This document shows, piece after piece, positions 51,100-61,941 of a stretch of DNA of 64,000 bases. Origin of the DNA: Augochlora pura. Lineage: Eukaryota; Arthropoda; Insecta; Hymenoptera; Halictidae. The stretch spans positions 6,712,046 through 6,776,045 of the forward strand of contig NC_135775.1 of the NCBI RefSeq assembly GCF_028453695.1, in the 5' to 3' direction. The notes beneath the pieces were generated by a model. The model did no database searches. It was not told the DNA's origin and saw nothing but the letters and a program-made list of their open reading frames with translations. Position numbers and translations under genes: made by a program. How positions within the stretch are numbered: the stretch's first letter is position 1; every line of letters starts with the position of its first letter.

Positions 51100-52632
51100 C
51101 GGCGATTATTTCTTAACATGGCATTGATTGGTCTGATTCAAAGACGTTTTGTTTTTATTGTTGCACGTACGTATATTTAAGAATCAACGGTTCGTAACGG
51201 TACAATTATTTTGCTATGAAATTCGATTGGATATCATTTGATCGCGATTTGAGACCGTGTCAAAGGCTCGATACATGCGTATTTTTGACCTGTCCACCTA
51301 CTCCCGCGTTCCGGTGTCCGAGTTATTATTATCTAACCCCATCCGCCGCTCGAGCATGCAGTGCAAGTATGATTACACCGGGAATTATACGCTAATCGTT
51401 TACGTGCGTAGCGCGCGCCAAACGAAAAACGAGGGGGAAACGTGAGTTTATATAAATACACGCGTGCACGTATTTTGCATTGGGATTCTACTGTTTCACC
51501 CATGCAACTGTGTGTGAAAGTATCTCGGGAGTCGGGAGATAGGACGATGACGTCACCCACTTCGGGGCCTATTTTAAGAGTGTCCCGACGTTATAACCAG
51601 CGTAGAAGCGAGAATCGGGAGACAAAAGGATCAAATAAAAAAGTACGGAACGTATCTATGGATTTAATTGTATCGATATTATTTTTAGCGTACAAATAAT
51701 TAACCAACCATTAAAATTAAGAAAACGCACGACATAAGAAAAACAATCAGCTCGATATTACAAAGAGTTACTTTTTGACGCGCACGACTGCTTCTCGACA
51801 TGACAGAACGTTTCACTGATCGTTGATGAACACGCAAATAATGCTGATTACATGTATTTTTGCTAATTTCACTTTTAAATAATTTAAAGCTATGGTCCTT
51901 TGGACTGTCATCATCTGGGGGCTTGTATTTGGATAGGAATCATAGAGAATGATTACGCTATGTAAACAATGATTGGACAACGATAGTGGTTCGTTTGTCA
52001 TATTCCGCAGAGTTTGTCACTTTCATGTAGCTAGACATTTCCATTCATTTATGTTATGAACATAATACATACCATTCATTCATTGTCTCATTCGCTCCAA
52101 CACATGCACAATAGACTACATACTCTGAATGTACAGAATGAACAAATTTAAACTCTCATTCACACGTAGTTGCACTGCAACAAACTCTCGCCGAAAAATC
52201 GCATTTAAATTAATGTAATATATTTAATCTTAGTCAGTATTTAGGATCTTTCTTTCTGCGTGAAGAGGCAAAGTACGTGTCATTTTACTAAGAAAGCAAT
52301 TTATATCCCCTATCATTTCATATTTTTTTTCTTCGTTCGAGATTTCTAAAGAAAAAACGAACTTGCATACAAATACAAATAGGAAAAATTAATTTTCTTT
52401 TGTTCTTTTTTTTACATCTGACTAACGCGAAAATCACATGTTTTCGTAACCATGACACGAAATTATTATTATTTGCCTTGCCTCAACAAATATTTTTTTC
52501 ACAGCTCTCTAATCACGCGTTATGTACTAGAACGTACACGTGTGTTTACTCTCATCAATCGGGACGATTAGAGGACTGTCGTTGTGATGACAATTATCCA
52601 TATATGATTTTTGTTTCCTTCGATTTACGTGT
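51100..52632. other. Convergent spacer between ADAMTS-like gene and DnaJ-1
   Basis: Both neighbours end here. The block 51230-51620 is richer in CpG than the rest. It contains a palindromic TGACGTCA (51548-51555) followed 17 bases later by CTATTTTAAGAG, a weak TATA-like match, on the plus strand. The 85-codon frame 51442-51699 overlapping it is not protein-like. The remainder is AT-rich. Confidence 0.45.
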
Positions 52633-53715
52633 TCAATTTGGCAGAGTATCGTACAATACTTCCTTAGCACTTTCCGTTAACTTATCGGGAAACGCGATAT
52701 CGAACGAAACCAAAAGGTCGCCTTTCCTTGAAGGTTCTTTAGGCCATGGTAGACCGTGACCCTGAATCCTGTGGACCGTGTTCGGTTTTACGAATTTTCC
52801 CGTGAGATTCAAGGTGATTTTCTCGCCGGTTAACGTAGGAACTTCAATAACGGTGCCGCACAACGCCTGCTTTAAGCTGATCTTGCAGGTGTATCTTATA
52901 TCGCTGCCCTCTCTTTTGAATAGCGGATGTGGCTTATCCCTGATGATGAATACTATGTCCGCTGGTACTTTTCCGCGGCCTTGGTCACCTTCTTTCTGAA
53001 AAGTGATTTTTGTTCCAGCTTTCCACCCTGGTTTTACATAAATCGTCAAAACTTTGTCTTCCTTCTTGGTGGTTCCGTCCTGTTGTACAACCCGCCTAGA
53101 GATCTTCATCTTCTTCGTGCATCCAGTTAAAATTTCCTCCAAACTGATACCTAAGTCGTGTTCTATGGGCGGATCTTGAGCGCGGTCTTTGGCTACACTT
53201 CTACCAGACGTTGGTCCAACAAAATTGAACGAATGTGATCTAAATGCTCCACCCGGCCCCCCGGCATTCGTTGCACGTCCTCGTGCACGCCCTGTTCCAA
53301 CTCCCAGACCAAGGGGGTCATCGATAATATCTTCGTCGTGAAAACTGAATACATTGTTTCCTAATGGGCCAGTAAATTCGAAGAAAGAATTAAAAGGACT
53401 CGCGGAGCCAAAGAATTGAGCGAAGGTCGCCTTTGGATCTCCATGGAAGGTATATGGTGCTCCTCTTCCACTAGGTCCTTCATCATCAGCTTCTCCCTTT
53501 AATCCTTCTTCACCAAATTTGTCATACACCTCCCTCTTCCTTGAGTCAGATAGCACTTCATAAGCCTCTGCTATCTCTTTGAACTTCTCTTCTGCCCCAG
53601 CATTTCTGTTCTTATCAGGATGATACTTCAAAGCTAGTTTTCTGTAAGCTTTTTTGATTTCATCATCCGTGGCATTTTTTGTTAAGCCTAATATTTTATA
53701 GTAATCCTTCCCCAT
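52633..53715 (-). CDS. DnaJ-1: DnaJ homologue, Hsp40 class B (DnaJ-1/DNAJB4 type)
   Basis: Class B Hsp40 that delivers unfolded clients to Hsp70 and stimulates its ATPase, in cytosol and nucleus. A single coding exon gives 360 residues. The J domain MGKDYYKILGLTKNA with the HPD loop YHPDKNRN occupies residues 1-70. A Gly/Phe-rich linker follows (YTFHGDPKATFAQFFG, FNSFFEF). The C-terminal substrate domains begin at PPIEHDLGISLEEILTGCTKKMKI and include VLTIYVKPGWKAGTKITF, GDQGRGKVPADIVFII and HGLPWPKEP. There is no zinc-finger region, which marks class B. The length is slightly above human DNAJB1 (340). The 5' UTR is spliced: an acceptor TGTTGCAG lies 11 bases before the ATG. The likely first exon and heat-shock promoter lie near 55157-55414. 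Confidence 0.97.
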   Translation of the reverse strand: MGKDYYKILGLTKNATDDEIKKAYRKLALKYHPDKNRNAGAEEKFKEIAEAYEVLSDSRKREVYDKFGEEGLKGEADDEGPSGRGAPYTFHGDPKATFAQFFGSASPFNSFFEFTGPLGNNVFSFHDEDIIDDPLGLGVGTGRARGRATNAGGPGGAFRSHSFNFVGPTSGRSVAKDRAQDPPIEHDLGISLEEILTGCTKKMKISRRVVQQDGTTKKEDKVLTIYVKPGWKAGTKITFQKEGDQGRGKVPADIVFIIRDKPHPLFKREGSDIRYTCKISLKQALCGTVIEVPTLTGEKITLNLTGKFVKPNTVHRIQGHGLPWPKEPSRKGDLLVSFDIAFPDKLTESAKEVLYDTLPN

Positions 53716-53726
53716 CGATTAATAAT

Positions 53727-55156
53727 CTGCAACAATCAGAAAGAAGAATAAAATCGATATATTGCCTTTGTGACAACAAACACTTAATATGCGCATAAAT
53801 TTGCGTCCAAGAACAATGAACCAGCTACAAAGCATACAAAGAGCCAAACCCCTTTCAATGAACCAAACAACAATTTTCTAATGAGCTACTCCGATTGACC
53901 ATTTTGAAAATTCGAAATACAGAGTACCATTGTAATCTCATTGTTAAATTACATTAAATTACTTTATTTGCTATCCCTTCAAATCGATGCGAAGTTAAAT
54001 TATGTGTACTTGCTCCAATTTATTTTAATTGTTTTTCGCTAAATCGTATACGGTTTTGTTAGACTTAAAGATAATTCGGGGTCCGGGCGTTTTTTCCTAT
54101 CAAATTAAAAAATTATCGATTTCATCTGAGAAGGTTCCGAACATATCGAAATCACGACACAGATAGTATATCTCCTCTAGTCCCAATGTTGTTACATCAC
54201 TGTATTCATATTTTTCGGGATCAGTGCGACATCCTACATCGACGATTTCGGAAACAGCGTTTAACGCAACGTGACCATAAAAGTACGGCTCTTTCAGAAG
54301 TTTCAAGTACGACTTCGACGTCATACGGCGAAGAACGTTTTTTTCTTTCATCTCATATGGATTACCTTCGGGCACGGAAATACGTATTTTTTACCCGCCT
54401 ATGGTCACGGAAATTCTTCCGTAGACGGTGTTAAATTCCTCGTTCCACTAAAAAATCTAGAATCTTCCGTATGTGGCACAATTAGCACGAGACTAAAGTT
54501 TACCAACCTAAGATACACGAAATTTCTAATAGAGACCGTTTCTCTACGCTTGCTCCGTTTTCTCTCGACCGTGCTGGAACGTTACATCGACTGGGTGACT
54601 GGATTGCGCGACGTGTATCTCCTGTGATTATGAAAACAACTATATAATTACAAGCTAACGATATGACTTTTGCAGTTTCGAGACGTCGAGGAGACGACGT
54701 TTCTCGTGTCGACTGTCGTCCGCGACGAAACAGCAGCTTCGTTGTTGAGACAATCGAGCTGCATCCTCACGGAGTATATGTAGTAAGTCGATGTCAACGA
54801 TTCACCACTTTTTTCCTCAATATGTGTATGGAAAAAGGAGCGCATGGATATCGTTCTAACGCACACCCACGTACATCTCTCACCGATATCTATTTCTGGC
54901 AATGATGAGCGCGTATGTGTCCGCTGTTACAAGCTTACAACGAATTCGAGCAAGCATAAAAATAAATTCATCCGTGTTCACGACACTGGTTCCGATTCTC
55001 CACCTTGAAAATCTCTTTTCCACTGTGGTAAAACGATACGTCGTGCCTACGCGAACGAATCCCCGCCACCCATATTTGTTCCCCTCCGTGAACATCTCAC
55101 AGAATCTATCGATGAAATCCGCATCCCGTTGATCACATTTCCAGCTCGATACTTAC
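53727..55156 (-). other. DnaJ-1 5' UTR intron
   Basis: On the minus strand the donor AGTA|GTAAGT follows 55157, and the acceptor TGTTGCAG ends at 53727, just before the DnaJ-1 ATG. The intron is about 1.43 kb. Its upstream half holds several open frames on the same strand, described separately. The inferred first exon runs from about 55303 to 55157 and is non-coding. Confidence 0.6.
54100..55140 (-). pseudogene. Protein-like but interrupted reading frames, possible broken or unrecognised gene
   Basis: Three blocks on the minus strand read as protein but do not join into one gene. Block 1 (about 55140-54880) includes DFIDRFCEMFTEGNKYGWRG and ends RNRYR before a stop. Block 2 (54902-54648, different frame) includes YYIYSVRMQLDCLNNEAA. 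Block 3 (about 54429-54100) starts after a TTTTTTAG with WNEEFNTVYGRISVTIGG, meets an in-frame TAA, then continues in the same frame with PEGNPYEMKEKNVL to a stop at 54100. The frame-preserving stop and the frame change argue for decay or a misread. I recognise no family; a weak likeness of block 2 to ApaG-type domains was not convincing. Confidence 0.35.
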
Positions 55157-55327
55157 TACTTTCGTTCCTGTAATCGTTCGAATTAGAAAATCCACTTGGC
55201 ACTGAGTTCACTGGGCTCTTCGTGAAACGTAACTATGACCAAAGAAATACTCGCTTCTGACAGATCAGTCGAAACAACATTTAACACCTCTCGTCACGTA
55301 CTAAAGTGTCGCGTAAGCTGCGCCGTC

Positions 55328-55335
55328 CATATATA
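55328..55335 (-). promoter_or_regulatory. TATA box of DnaJ-1
   Basis: TATATATG on the minus strand, 20 bases downstream of the heat-shock element in that orientation. It predicts a start of transcription near 55303 and a short non-coding first exon ending at the GTAAGT donor after 55157. Confidence 0.6.
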
Positions 55336-55355
55336 CAAACTTTCCTTCTGGCGGC

Positions 55356-55373
55356 TTCCGGAACTTTCGAGAA
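55356..55373 (-). promoter_or_regulatory. Heat-shock element of DnaJ-1
   Basis: TTCCGGAACTTTCGAGAA is a perfect four-unit array of alternating TTC/GAA with two-base spacers, the optimal site for an HSF trimer. It is correctly placed before a TATA box and upstream of a chaperone gene. Confidence 0.85.
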
Positions 55374-55406
55374 TGGCTTGACGGCAGTTCCGTAGCGCTT
55401 ATTTGA

Positions 55407-55414
55407 TGACGTCA
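55407..55414. promoter_or_regulatory. CRE/ATF palindrome upstream of DnaJ-1
   Basis: The palindrome TGACGTCA lies 33 bases upstream of the heat-shock element on the minus strand. It is the consensus CREB/ATF site and could add stress or cAMP input to DnaJ-1. Confidence 0.5.
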
Positions 55415-56688
55415 GTAACCCCTCTCTTGTAAAAGATCGAAACTGTCAGCATCGGCTGAGCGCGGTAAATTCGAATATTGAAATCGTTTTGCCGATGAAA
55501 AGTCAGTACTGTCGAAATTTTTAATTTTACTGGCAGAATTGATTTCTTATTCAGAGCTCTGAAATCATAATTTTGAAGAATTGTCGGTGAAAGTAAGAAA
55601 TTCACGACGAAAGTTTGCTTCCTTTACAGTCTGAAGTAAGTTGACTGTTGTATTAATACATACTGGGTGAACGTAAGAATTCTACGCATATATGTATACA
55701 GTGTTTGTGAAATCCAACCGTAATAGAAAACTTGCACTTTAAACAATTAATGTGTATTACAGGAATCAGTAGTTTAAGATCATTAGTTCATTGAACGTCT
55801 ATATGATCAGTGGAATCAATTGCTTACCTGCGAGAACTTTCTGTAAAGTTTTTGTTTTCTTTTTGCGTTTTATAATTTCTCGATTATATTTTGCTGGTTT
55901 TTGTGACACGTAAAGTGAAACAAAACGAGGTATCAGTTCCTTGCACTTTCACGGCGCTATCTGGTCCAAATGTGAAACAAAATTTAAGTGTTCCGAAATA
56001 GTTTAATCAATTTTCAATATATCACTTTTTAACAATGAATCGATACCTCTACCTTTTCACGAAATTAAAGTTAACAACAAAAGATCTGGTCACAGTCAAT
56101 TTGGAGCGTATCGTATATAAATACTTCATTCGCAATACCACCGATTTATCAAGGCTTGTGCATTTATTCAAGAGTTTCAGGATTTTGCCACGAAGGGCAG
56201 CACTATTCATAAGAACGATATTTTAAAAACCAAATGATTTTTGCCGCCATTTGCATTACGTCTTATGATGAAGCTGACAAAAATCTCCATGGATTTAGTC
56301 ATTGTATATATGTATATTTTTTACAATGTTCACAAGGGAACAATAAATAGTTAAATCTTATTTTAGTAGTTACACGAAATCAAACAAATTGATGATTTTA
56401 TTTCGGCAAGCGACAAACGGAATCTCCGCAGTTGTTATACAATATAAATCACCTACAATAAAAGGTCACGAATTGTTCTAGAAAGAGTACTGTAATCGAA
56501 ATTGCAACACAGTTAAAGATCAGATGGTAAAGTAGTAAGAATTATAATGCGATGATGTTACGCTGATATGATTTCATTAAATCAATATTGTATAAATGTA
56601 ATTACAATGGTATTGTTGCGATAAAATAGCAACTGTTTAAGTTAGTATTTTGTATATTTTACGTGTATTGCGCAGAATCAACTTTCAT
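55415..56688. other. Spacer between DnaJ-1 promoter and KAT14 3' end
   Basis: AT-rich stretch upstream of DnaJ-1 and downstream of KAT14. It contains a 63-codon frame at 56035-56226 starting MNRYLYLFTKLKLT, which I cannot support as a gene. Nothing else is recognised. Confidence 0.45.
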
Positions 56689-59068
56689 CTATCTGCTCAG
56701 TCGTAAAAATAATGCATGTCTACATTCCTTTGAGTTTAGAGGCATATATTTGTCATAAAAATCCTGTATGAACTCCTCCACTTTAAAACCGAATTTCTGA
56801 TACAAAATCAGCGCAGGGTTCGTCGCTGAAACGTGTAACGTAACATCCTTCCCCATACACGTTTGAATCAAATGATACAACATAAATGTCCCGATGCCGG
56901 ATTTACGCCATTCGGGGCGTGTTAAAAAAAATGAAATGTACGCTTCATTGTAACCAACGTCAGGAACTAAAATCGCGAATCCTATGACTAATTTCTTGTA
57001 GAGCACGACGCAGCTAAAGTCAGGATACTGCAAACATTCTGTTACTGAAAGAAATCATATGTAAAATTGATGTATATATAAAAATAATTATTAATGATGC
57101 GACATCGTTACGCAATTGCTATATTTACTTACAATCGATGCCAGGCCAAAAGAACTGGCTGCACAGACTGTTAATCGCGGGTATGTGTTGTGGTCTAACG
57201 TAGGAATAGTCAATCGGTGCTGTCAGCGGCGGTTTCCACCTAGGATTCGACTTATTCACTTTAGTACGAAGTTCTTCCATTACTCTTAACCATAACGGAC
57301 GGCAAGAAATATCTCTTCTTATGAACGGCTTTAGAAGTCTGTTGGTGTACGGACTGTGTACAGACGTAGGTTCGTTGTACCCTTGCAGTCTTTGCTCAAA
57401 TAATCCTAAATCATCGCCGAAGAATCGGTCCAATACTCTGTCACATTCTTTTAATGATTTGTGGGATTCTTCTGCCTTAGATCCAAAATTATCAACGTCT
57501 AATAGAGGTAACCCGTATTCGCGTTTCAATTTTCTCACAGCTAATTTTCTATAATATCGCCTGATCTCTGGTGGCGCGGAATTGAGTGCAGACTTATTTA
57601 CTTGCTGCAACAAGTAAGCTTCCTCTTGTGATGTCATACGTGGTACCTTTTCATCTGTAAAATGAAAAAGAGATAAATATAAATGTACAAAATTTCTGGG
57701 ATAAAGGAAACTACAAAGTAATATATGGTTACCTATAATATGATTCCTTTGCCAGGGCCACGGACGTTGATTTGTTACGTTAAACAAGGAAGTTGGTGGC
57801 TGTTCCTGAATAGAGCTCATGCTATCGGTACTTTCAGCTTCATACAGCACCTCTCCTTCTTCATCATCTTCTTCTTCCTTGATTTGATCTGTTTTACAAT
57901 TACTATTACTTTCAGATGTAGTATCTGTATTAGATACCCATTCAGTTGTAAAATCATCCAGTAATTGAGAGAAATGGAAATTATTAGATTGGTATTGGCA
58001 GTCCCTTATCAAATCTGATAAAGACGGGGTGTCGCTCTGTTCGTTAAGTATCGAATCATCTTCAATATCCATATCTGGAATTAAAAAATACTGAAGAATA
58101 CATTTATAATTTATTCACCTTTATTTATGCTTTGTGCATATATATAGTACTTAGTTCATTCTCGTCGAGTAAGAGATCAAATAATGTCTTGTTAGATTGA
58201 GCATAGGGTTGAGAGTACACAGAGCACCCCTCATCTTTTGGTAACTCATTTCCACAAGTATTATCTTCACCAACTGATATACTTGATTCTGATGGAGTTG
58301 GACTACTATACATTCGTCCTGATGACTTTGTTTGACTACCAATTTGTTTCTTACGGTCTAATATCATCTTTTCATCTAGAATTGAATGTTACAGATTTAA
58401 TTTTTTTTTTTAATTATTATATATAATAATACAAGTACTATAATTACTTTTGGCAATGAGAATTTCAGGTGGATCATTATCTATCAACCTCCACCATCCA
58501 GATTCTCCTAATTCTATTGTTCCTGACCTAAAAAAAATTCCACTATAATGGGAAAGTGTTCCAGATATGGTACCAATCCAGTTCTTTTTCCGTTTACTGG
58601 AAATATAAAAAGTTGAGTTAGTTGGTGCTTAATATATTTCACTGAAATATGCTTGAAAACTTACACAGTCTTTTTGAATAAGTAATCCCAATTACGGTCT
58701 ACAAATGTACTGATATCAGACTTCCAGTGAAAATATCCCCTTTTACTGATACCACTTGATTTCTCTCGTAAATTGTATAGGGTCAATACAATTACATTTA
58801 GCCATGGCATTCTGTTACGTACTACCGTTTCCTCACCAAACGGACTACAATTAGAGCAATTCAATTCAAAGAATACATCTCCCACAAAGGACACTGGAAC
58901 GCTTCCTCTTTTCAAACATCCTATATGAATTTTCCTCGAACATCCACCACATCGTAACGCAGGTTTTTTATATGGATCACACAAACTTTCACAGTTTTTA
59001 CAAGTTTCGCCCTCGGAAAGATTAGCAGGTTCTAATTTGATTGTTTCTTCATCGGCTGTTTGAGACAT
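56689..59068 (-). CDS. Atac2: ATAC complex acetyltransferase KAT14/Atac2 (CSRP2BP)
   Basis: KAT14 is a GNAT-family subunit of the metazoan ATAC histone acetyltransferase complex. Six exons on the minus strand, 59068-58665, 58596-58448, 58375-58151, 58074-57733, 57654-57133 and 57044-56689, join in phase to 665 residues (human 782). The N-terminus has a PHD-like cysteine cluster (CKNCESLC, LRCGGCSRKIHIGCL, LNCSNCSPFG). The region ELGESGWWRLI then matches the family. The middle is acidic and variable. The C-terminal half is conserved: SPYTNRLLKPFIRRD, SYVRPQHIPAINSLC, FFWPGIDLTECLQYPDF. The GNAT fold follows with the acetyl-CoA loop RPEWRKSGIGTFMLYHL and NPALILYQKFGF. The start codon is the first ATG before the cysteine cluster. 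Confidence 0.96.
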
Positions 59069-59303
59069 TGTTTATTCACAAAATAAAATACAGATTATTA
59101 CAATGTACAAATGTGCTCTATTAATTTAGGTTAAATGCTTGAAGTAGGACATTCTTGTCAGCTCGACATAAATTGTAAGTTAAATTCTTTTATTAATAAA
59201 ATATTGTTAGGAGTTTCAAGAATTTGGGTACGAAAAAATTAAATATATTAGAAGAAAAAATTAGCATTTCGTGTGTTTGTAGGTTATACATCTGTATACT
59301 TTT

Positions 59304-59516
59304 ATGATACAATGTGACAGCACCATAGATGATATACATACAAGAGTGAGTAATTTAAACGAACAATTCGACGCTGTACAAACTCTGAATAGTACTTCAA
59401 GAATTCGCTACAAGAGACGCCACTATTACTGGTGCAACTTACTCAATCGGTATTATTTGGCTAGCAATTTCAGCGTGTTACCGCTTACTAATTGGTGTTG
59501 TAGAAACTCTGAGTAG
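59304..59516 (+). CDS. Possible small gene of 70 codons divergent from KAT14
   Basis: A frame starts MIQCDSTIDDIHTRVSNLNE, an amphipathic helix-like stretch, and ends in a basic and aromatic part (YKRRHYYWCNLL, PLTNWCCRNSE). An upstream leader exon is plausible: a donor ATT|GTAAGT follows 59174 and an acceptor TTTGTAG precedes 59283, giving a 108-base intron. It would share a bidirectional promoter with KAT14, whose start is 235 bases away. I recognise no family. The alternative is chance open frame. Confidence 0.35.
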   Translation: MIQCDSTIDDIHTRVSNLNEQFDAVQTLNSTSRIRYKRRHYYWCNLLNRYYLASNFSVLPLTNWCCRNSE

Positions 59517-59828
59517 GAACTTCATGATTCTTAACGAATTTTATATTCTATCTTATAGCAATAATTATAAGAATAATTTTTAGGCAATTTTTTAAGAAGT
59601 TTAAGGCAGTTTTAAATATTAATACTTTTTTCTGTTATTTATTAAACTGTAAAATTACACAAATATATAAAATTACACAAATATATAAAATTGAGTACAA
59701 TACATCAAATTGAGTACAATACATAAAATTGAGTATCAAATTTAGAAACAATAGTTTCATATACAGACAAAAACTACTATACTTATGTTATAAATACAAT
59801 GATAGAAAATTATTAGCATGTATAAAAA
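59517..59828. other. Short AT-rich spacer with tandem repeats
   Basis: The spacer lies downstream of the MYND/MSS51-like stop. It holds the small tandem repeats at 59652-59735 and no gene. Confidence 0.5.
59652..59735. repeat. Two adjoining short tandem repeats
   Basis: Two copies of an 18-base unit (AAATTACACAAATATATA type) are followed directly by about two and a half copies of a 19-base unit (AAATTGAGTACAATACATA type). The second array differs by single bases between copies. Confidence 0.8.
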
Positions 59829-61100
59829 CTAATGTAATCTCAATGTTTTGTAAACAATTATATATTGATTTTGATAATATACTCCCTCAGTCTCAAAATC
59901 TCTGTATGGTCTTAAACCAGAATATGGATTCTGTCCTAAAAATGAACACTTTAAGTTACGATTTAAGACTACCTCAAGCCTTATTTGCTCTTTCCTTGCT
60001 TCCGCCAATGTGTAAGATGTTAAAATAAGTGGACAATCTTGTTCAGCAACAGTATGTAAAGATTGTGCCCATGTATCATTTTCAAGTTTAAAGTTTTCAT
60101 ATTCACTAATGCCTGCATTATATCCAACAATAAAGTTTGGTTTCACATATGAAGTACTATTTACATAATTTTTATAAAATACATTGTGCATTTGAACTGA
60201 TAGGCGTTTCTTGTCCACCTGACAATTTTCACACAGATTTATTGACATAGAGTCTGAATATAATTCAGGCCCTACTAATACAATCTTAACTTCTGCTGAT
60301 TCTGGTAACCAGTGCATTAAAATTTCCCACAAATGTATGCAACTAACTTCTATCATATTAGCTCCAATTACATGAATAGTTATATTTTTTTCCCATAGAA
60401 AAACTTTTAACTTCTTCATTGCATAAAAAAATGTCAATGGTCTTGTCAGATATTCTGAATCAATTGTTGTTTCTTCTTCCATTAACACGTGTAAAGACTT
60501 TCTTTTATTTACATAATGTTTTATACAATCCTCCATACATTCTGGCAGATCTGCACATTTTGTGTTACATGGCAAATTTAATTCTGGTATTATATTTTCA
60601 TAGATTACTGAATTCATATCTAATTTGAAACATAATTTTAATTCATTACAGACACTTAGATGCATTGCACTGTTTTTATGCTTTCCACAGAAACTAGTTG
60701 CAGGACAATGTAGACAATCCACAAGTTCTTTTGCGTTTCGTTTGTGACACACTGTGCAAGATCTAAAGAATTTAAACATCTGTTCCTCATAAAATTTTAA
60801 TCTTCTAGGAAGCTTCAGTGCTACTAATAACATGAAGTTCATTTTCATTTCAGCCCATACTTCTGTATTAACATTCTCTGTACTTTTTACAAAATTAGAC
60901 ATCTGATTATCATTCAAAACATTACATATTACATCACATAAATCTTTGTGCTGTGGCCAATGTTTTTTTTGATGTTCTTTACAGCAGTAAGCAATCATTG
61001 CACAGTTACCACATCTTTTCAAAGAAACTCTTTCACCATATTGTTTACAAACATGGCATGCGTTTGCATAAAAATGATTGTTGTAATGTTTTTCCAGCAT
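59829..61100 (-). CDS. MYND zinc-finger protein, MSS51-like
   Basis: A single coding exon gives 423 residues from the first ATG (MLEKHYNNHFYANA). The MYND finger is complete near residues 15-57: CHVCKQYGERVSLKRCGNCA, then YCCKEHQ and HWPQHKDLC. A second Cys/His set follows (CTVCHKRNAKELVDCLHCPA). The C-terminal half matches the putative zinc-finger MSS51-type domain: LTFFYAMKKLKVFLW, ITIHVIGAN, IVLVGPELYS, FIVGYNAGISEYENF and PLILTSYTLAEARKE. Vertebrate MSS51 relates to muscle mitochondria; yeast Mss51 controls Cox1 translation. A function here is not established. It faces UBE2F head to head across about 840 bases. Confidence 0.85.
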   Translation of the reverse strand: MLEKHYNNHFYANACHVCKQYGERVSLKRCGNCAMIAYCCKEHQKKHWPQHKDLCDVICNVLNDNQMSNFVKSTENVNTEVWAEMKMNFMLLVALKLPRRLKFYEEQMFKFFRSCTVCHKRNAKELVDCLHCPATSFCGKHKNSAMHLSVCNELKLCFKLDMNSVIYENIIPELNLPCNTKCADLPECMEDCIKHYVNKRKSLHVLMEEETTIDSEYLTRPLTFFYAMKKLKVFLWEKNITIHVIGANMIEVSCIHLWEILMHWLPESAEVKIVLVGPELYSDSMSINLCENCQVDKKRLSVQMHNVFYKNYVNSTSYVKPNFIVGYNAGISEYENFKLENDTWAQSLHTVAEQDCPLILTSYTLAEARKEQIRLEVVLNRNLKCSFLGQNPYSGLRPYRDFETEGVYYQNQYIIVYKTLRLH

Positions 61101-61124
61101 TTTTATAGAATAATGTTCGTACAA

Positions 61125-61941
61125 AAACTTATAAATGCAACTTTATCAAAATCATAATTTTAAAAATTACAAAAACTCATATGAAGTATTTTTCCTTCTT
61201 GGTAAACACCGCTTAAAAGTTATTTTCAAAAACTTCTCTTATAAGTTGTTATTCGAATTTTCATGATCGTATAATGTTTAAATATATTTTTCGTTGACAT
61301 ACTTTTCTTGAATATATTCCAAATGTAAGTTGATACACTACGTTTTTAGCAGAAACTTATAAATTCTCGGGAATGAACCAGCACGTTGGTTTCTATAATA
61401 CAAAATATGTTCTTTCAGTTTTTAATCAGTGTTGCCATCTGCACTAAGAAAGGCAGACTTTCGGTGCACTTAAATATTTACCGTTTCCTTTTAAATGGCT
61501 GGGGATTGGAGAATATTAAACACAGCTTAATGAAATGCGTGATCTGTAAAGAAACCGCATTAAGTAACATTTTACGCGGTACTATAATATTAATTTTCGT
61601 GTAAGGTACAGTTTCTCAAAAATCTCGAGTACATATATGTGATGACCTAACCTTAAACTATACTTGGACGTCATAAATGATATTTGTCAACAGAGAAAGC
61701 GTATTCAATACTGTAATATTTACAATTTGATATAATAACTTTCCTTTTTCGAACACAATAAAATGCCTTATATTTTTCTATTTTACTCGAAAATTATTAT
61801 TTGGCAAGAATAACATGTTGTTGCATGTTTGACGAAATTTGCTTTTATTTGCATAAATTCCTAAGTAATTCAATTTTAATTATATCAGCAATATTATCCT
61901 ATTACCTGTGTTATATATTTACAGATCTAATTGCAGAAAAC
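61125..61941. promoter_or_regulatory. Divergent region between MSS51-like gene and UBE2F
   Basis: The two genes diverge from here, so both promoters should lie in this stretch. A TTGCAG just before the UBE2F ATG (ending 61936) suggests its leader is spliced. The open frames 61386-61604 and 61801-62055 are not protein-like outside the UBE2F exon. Confidence 0.45.

Noticed and set aside
54648..54902. Block 2 of the DnaJ-1 intron as an ApaG/FBXO3-type domain
   Set aside because: The likeness is limited to the pattern around YYIYSVRMQL; the diagnostic glycine-rich GPGVVG segment is absent.
56035..56226. 63-codon frame starting MNRYLYLFTKLKLT
   Set aside because: No splice context, no partner exon and composition typical of chance frames in AT-rich DNA.
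32201..59068. A functional chromatin gene cluster (JMJD6, DOT1L, KAT14)
   Set aside because: The three genes act in different complexes, are separated by unrelated genes and differ in strand; proximity is most simply chance.
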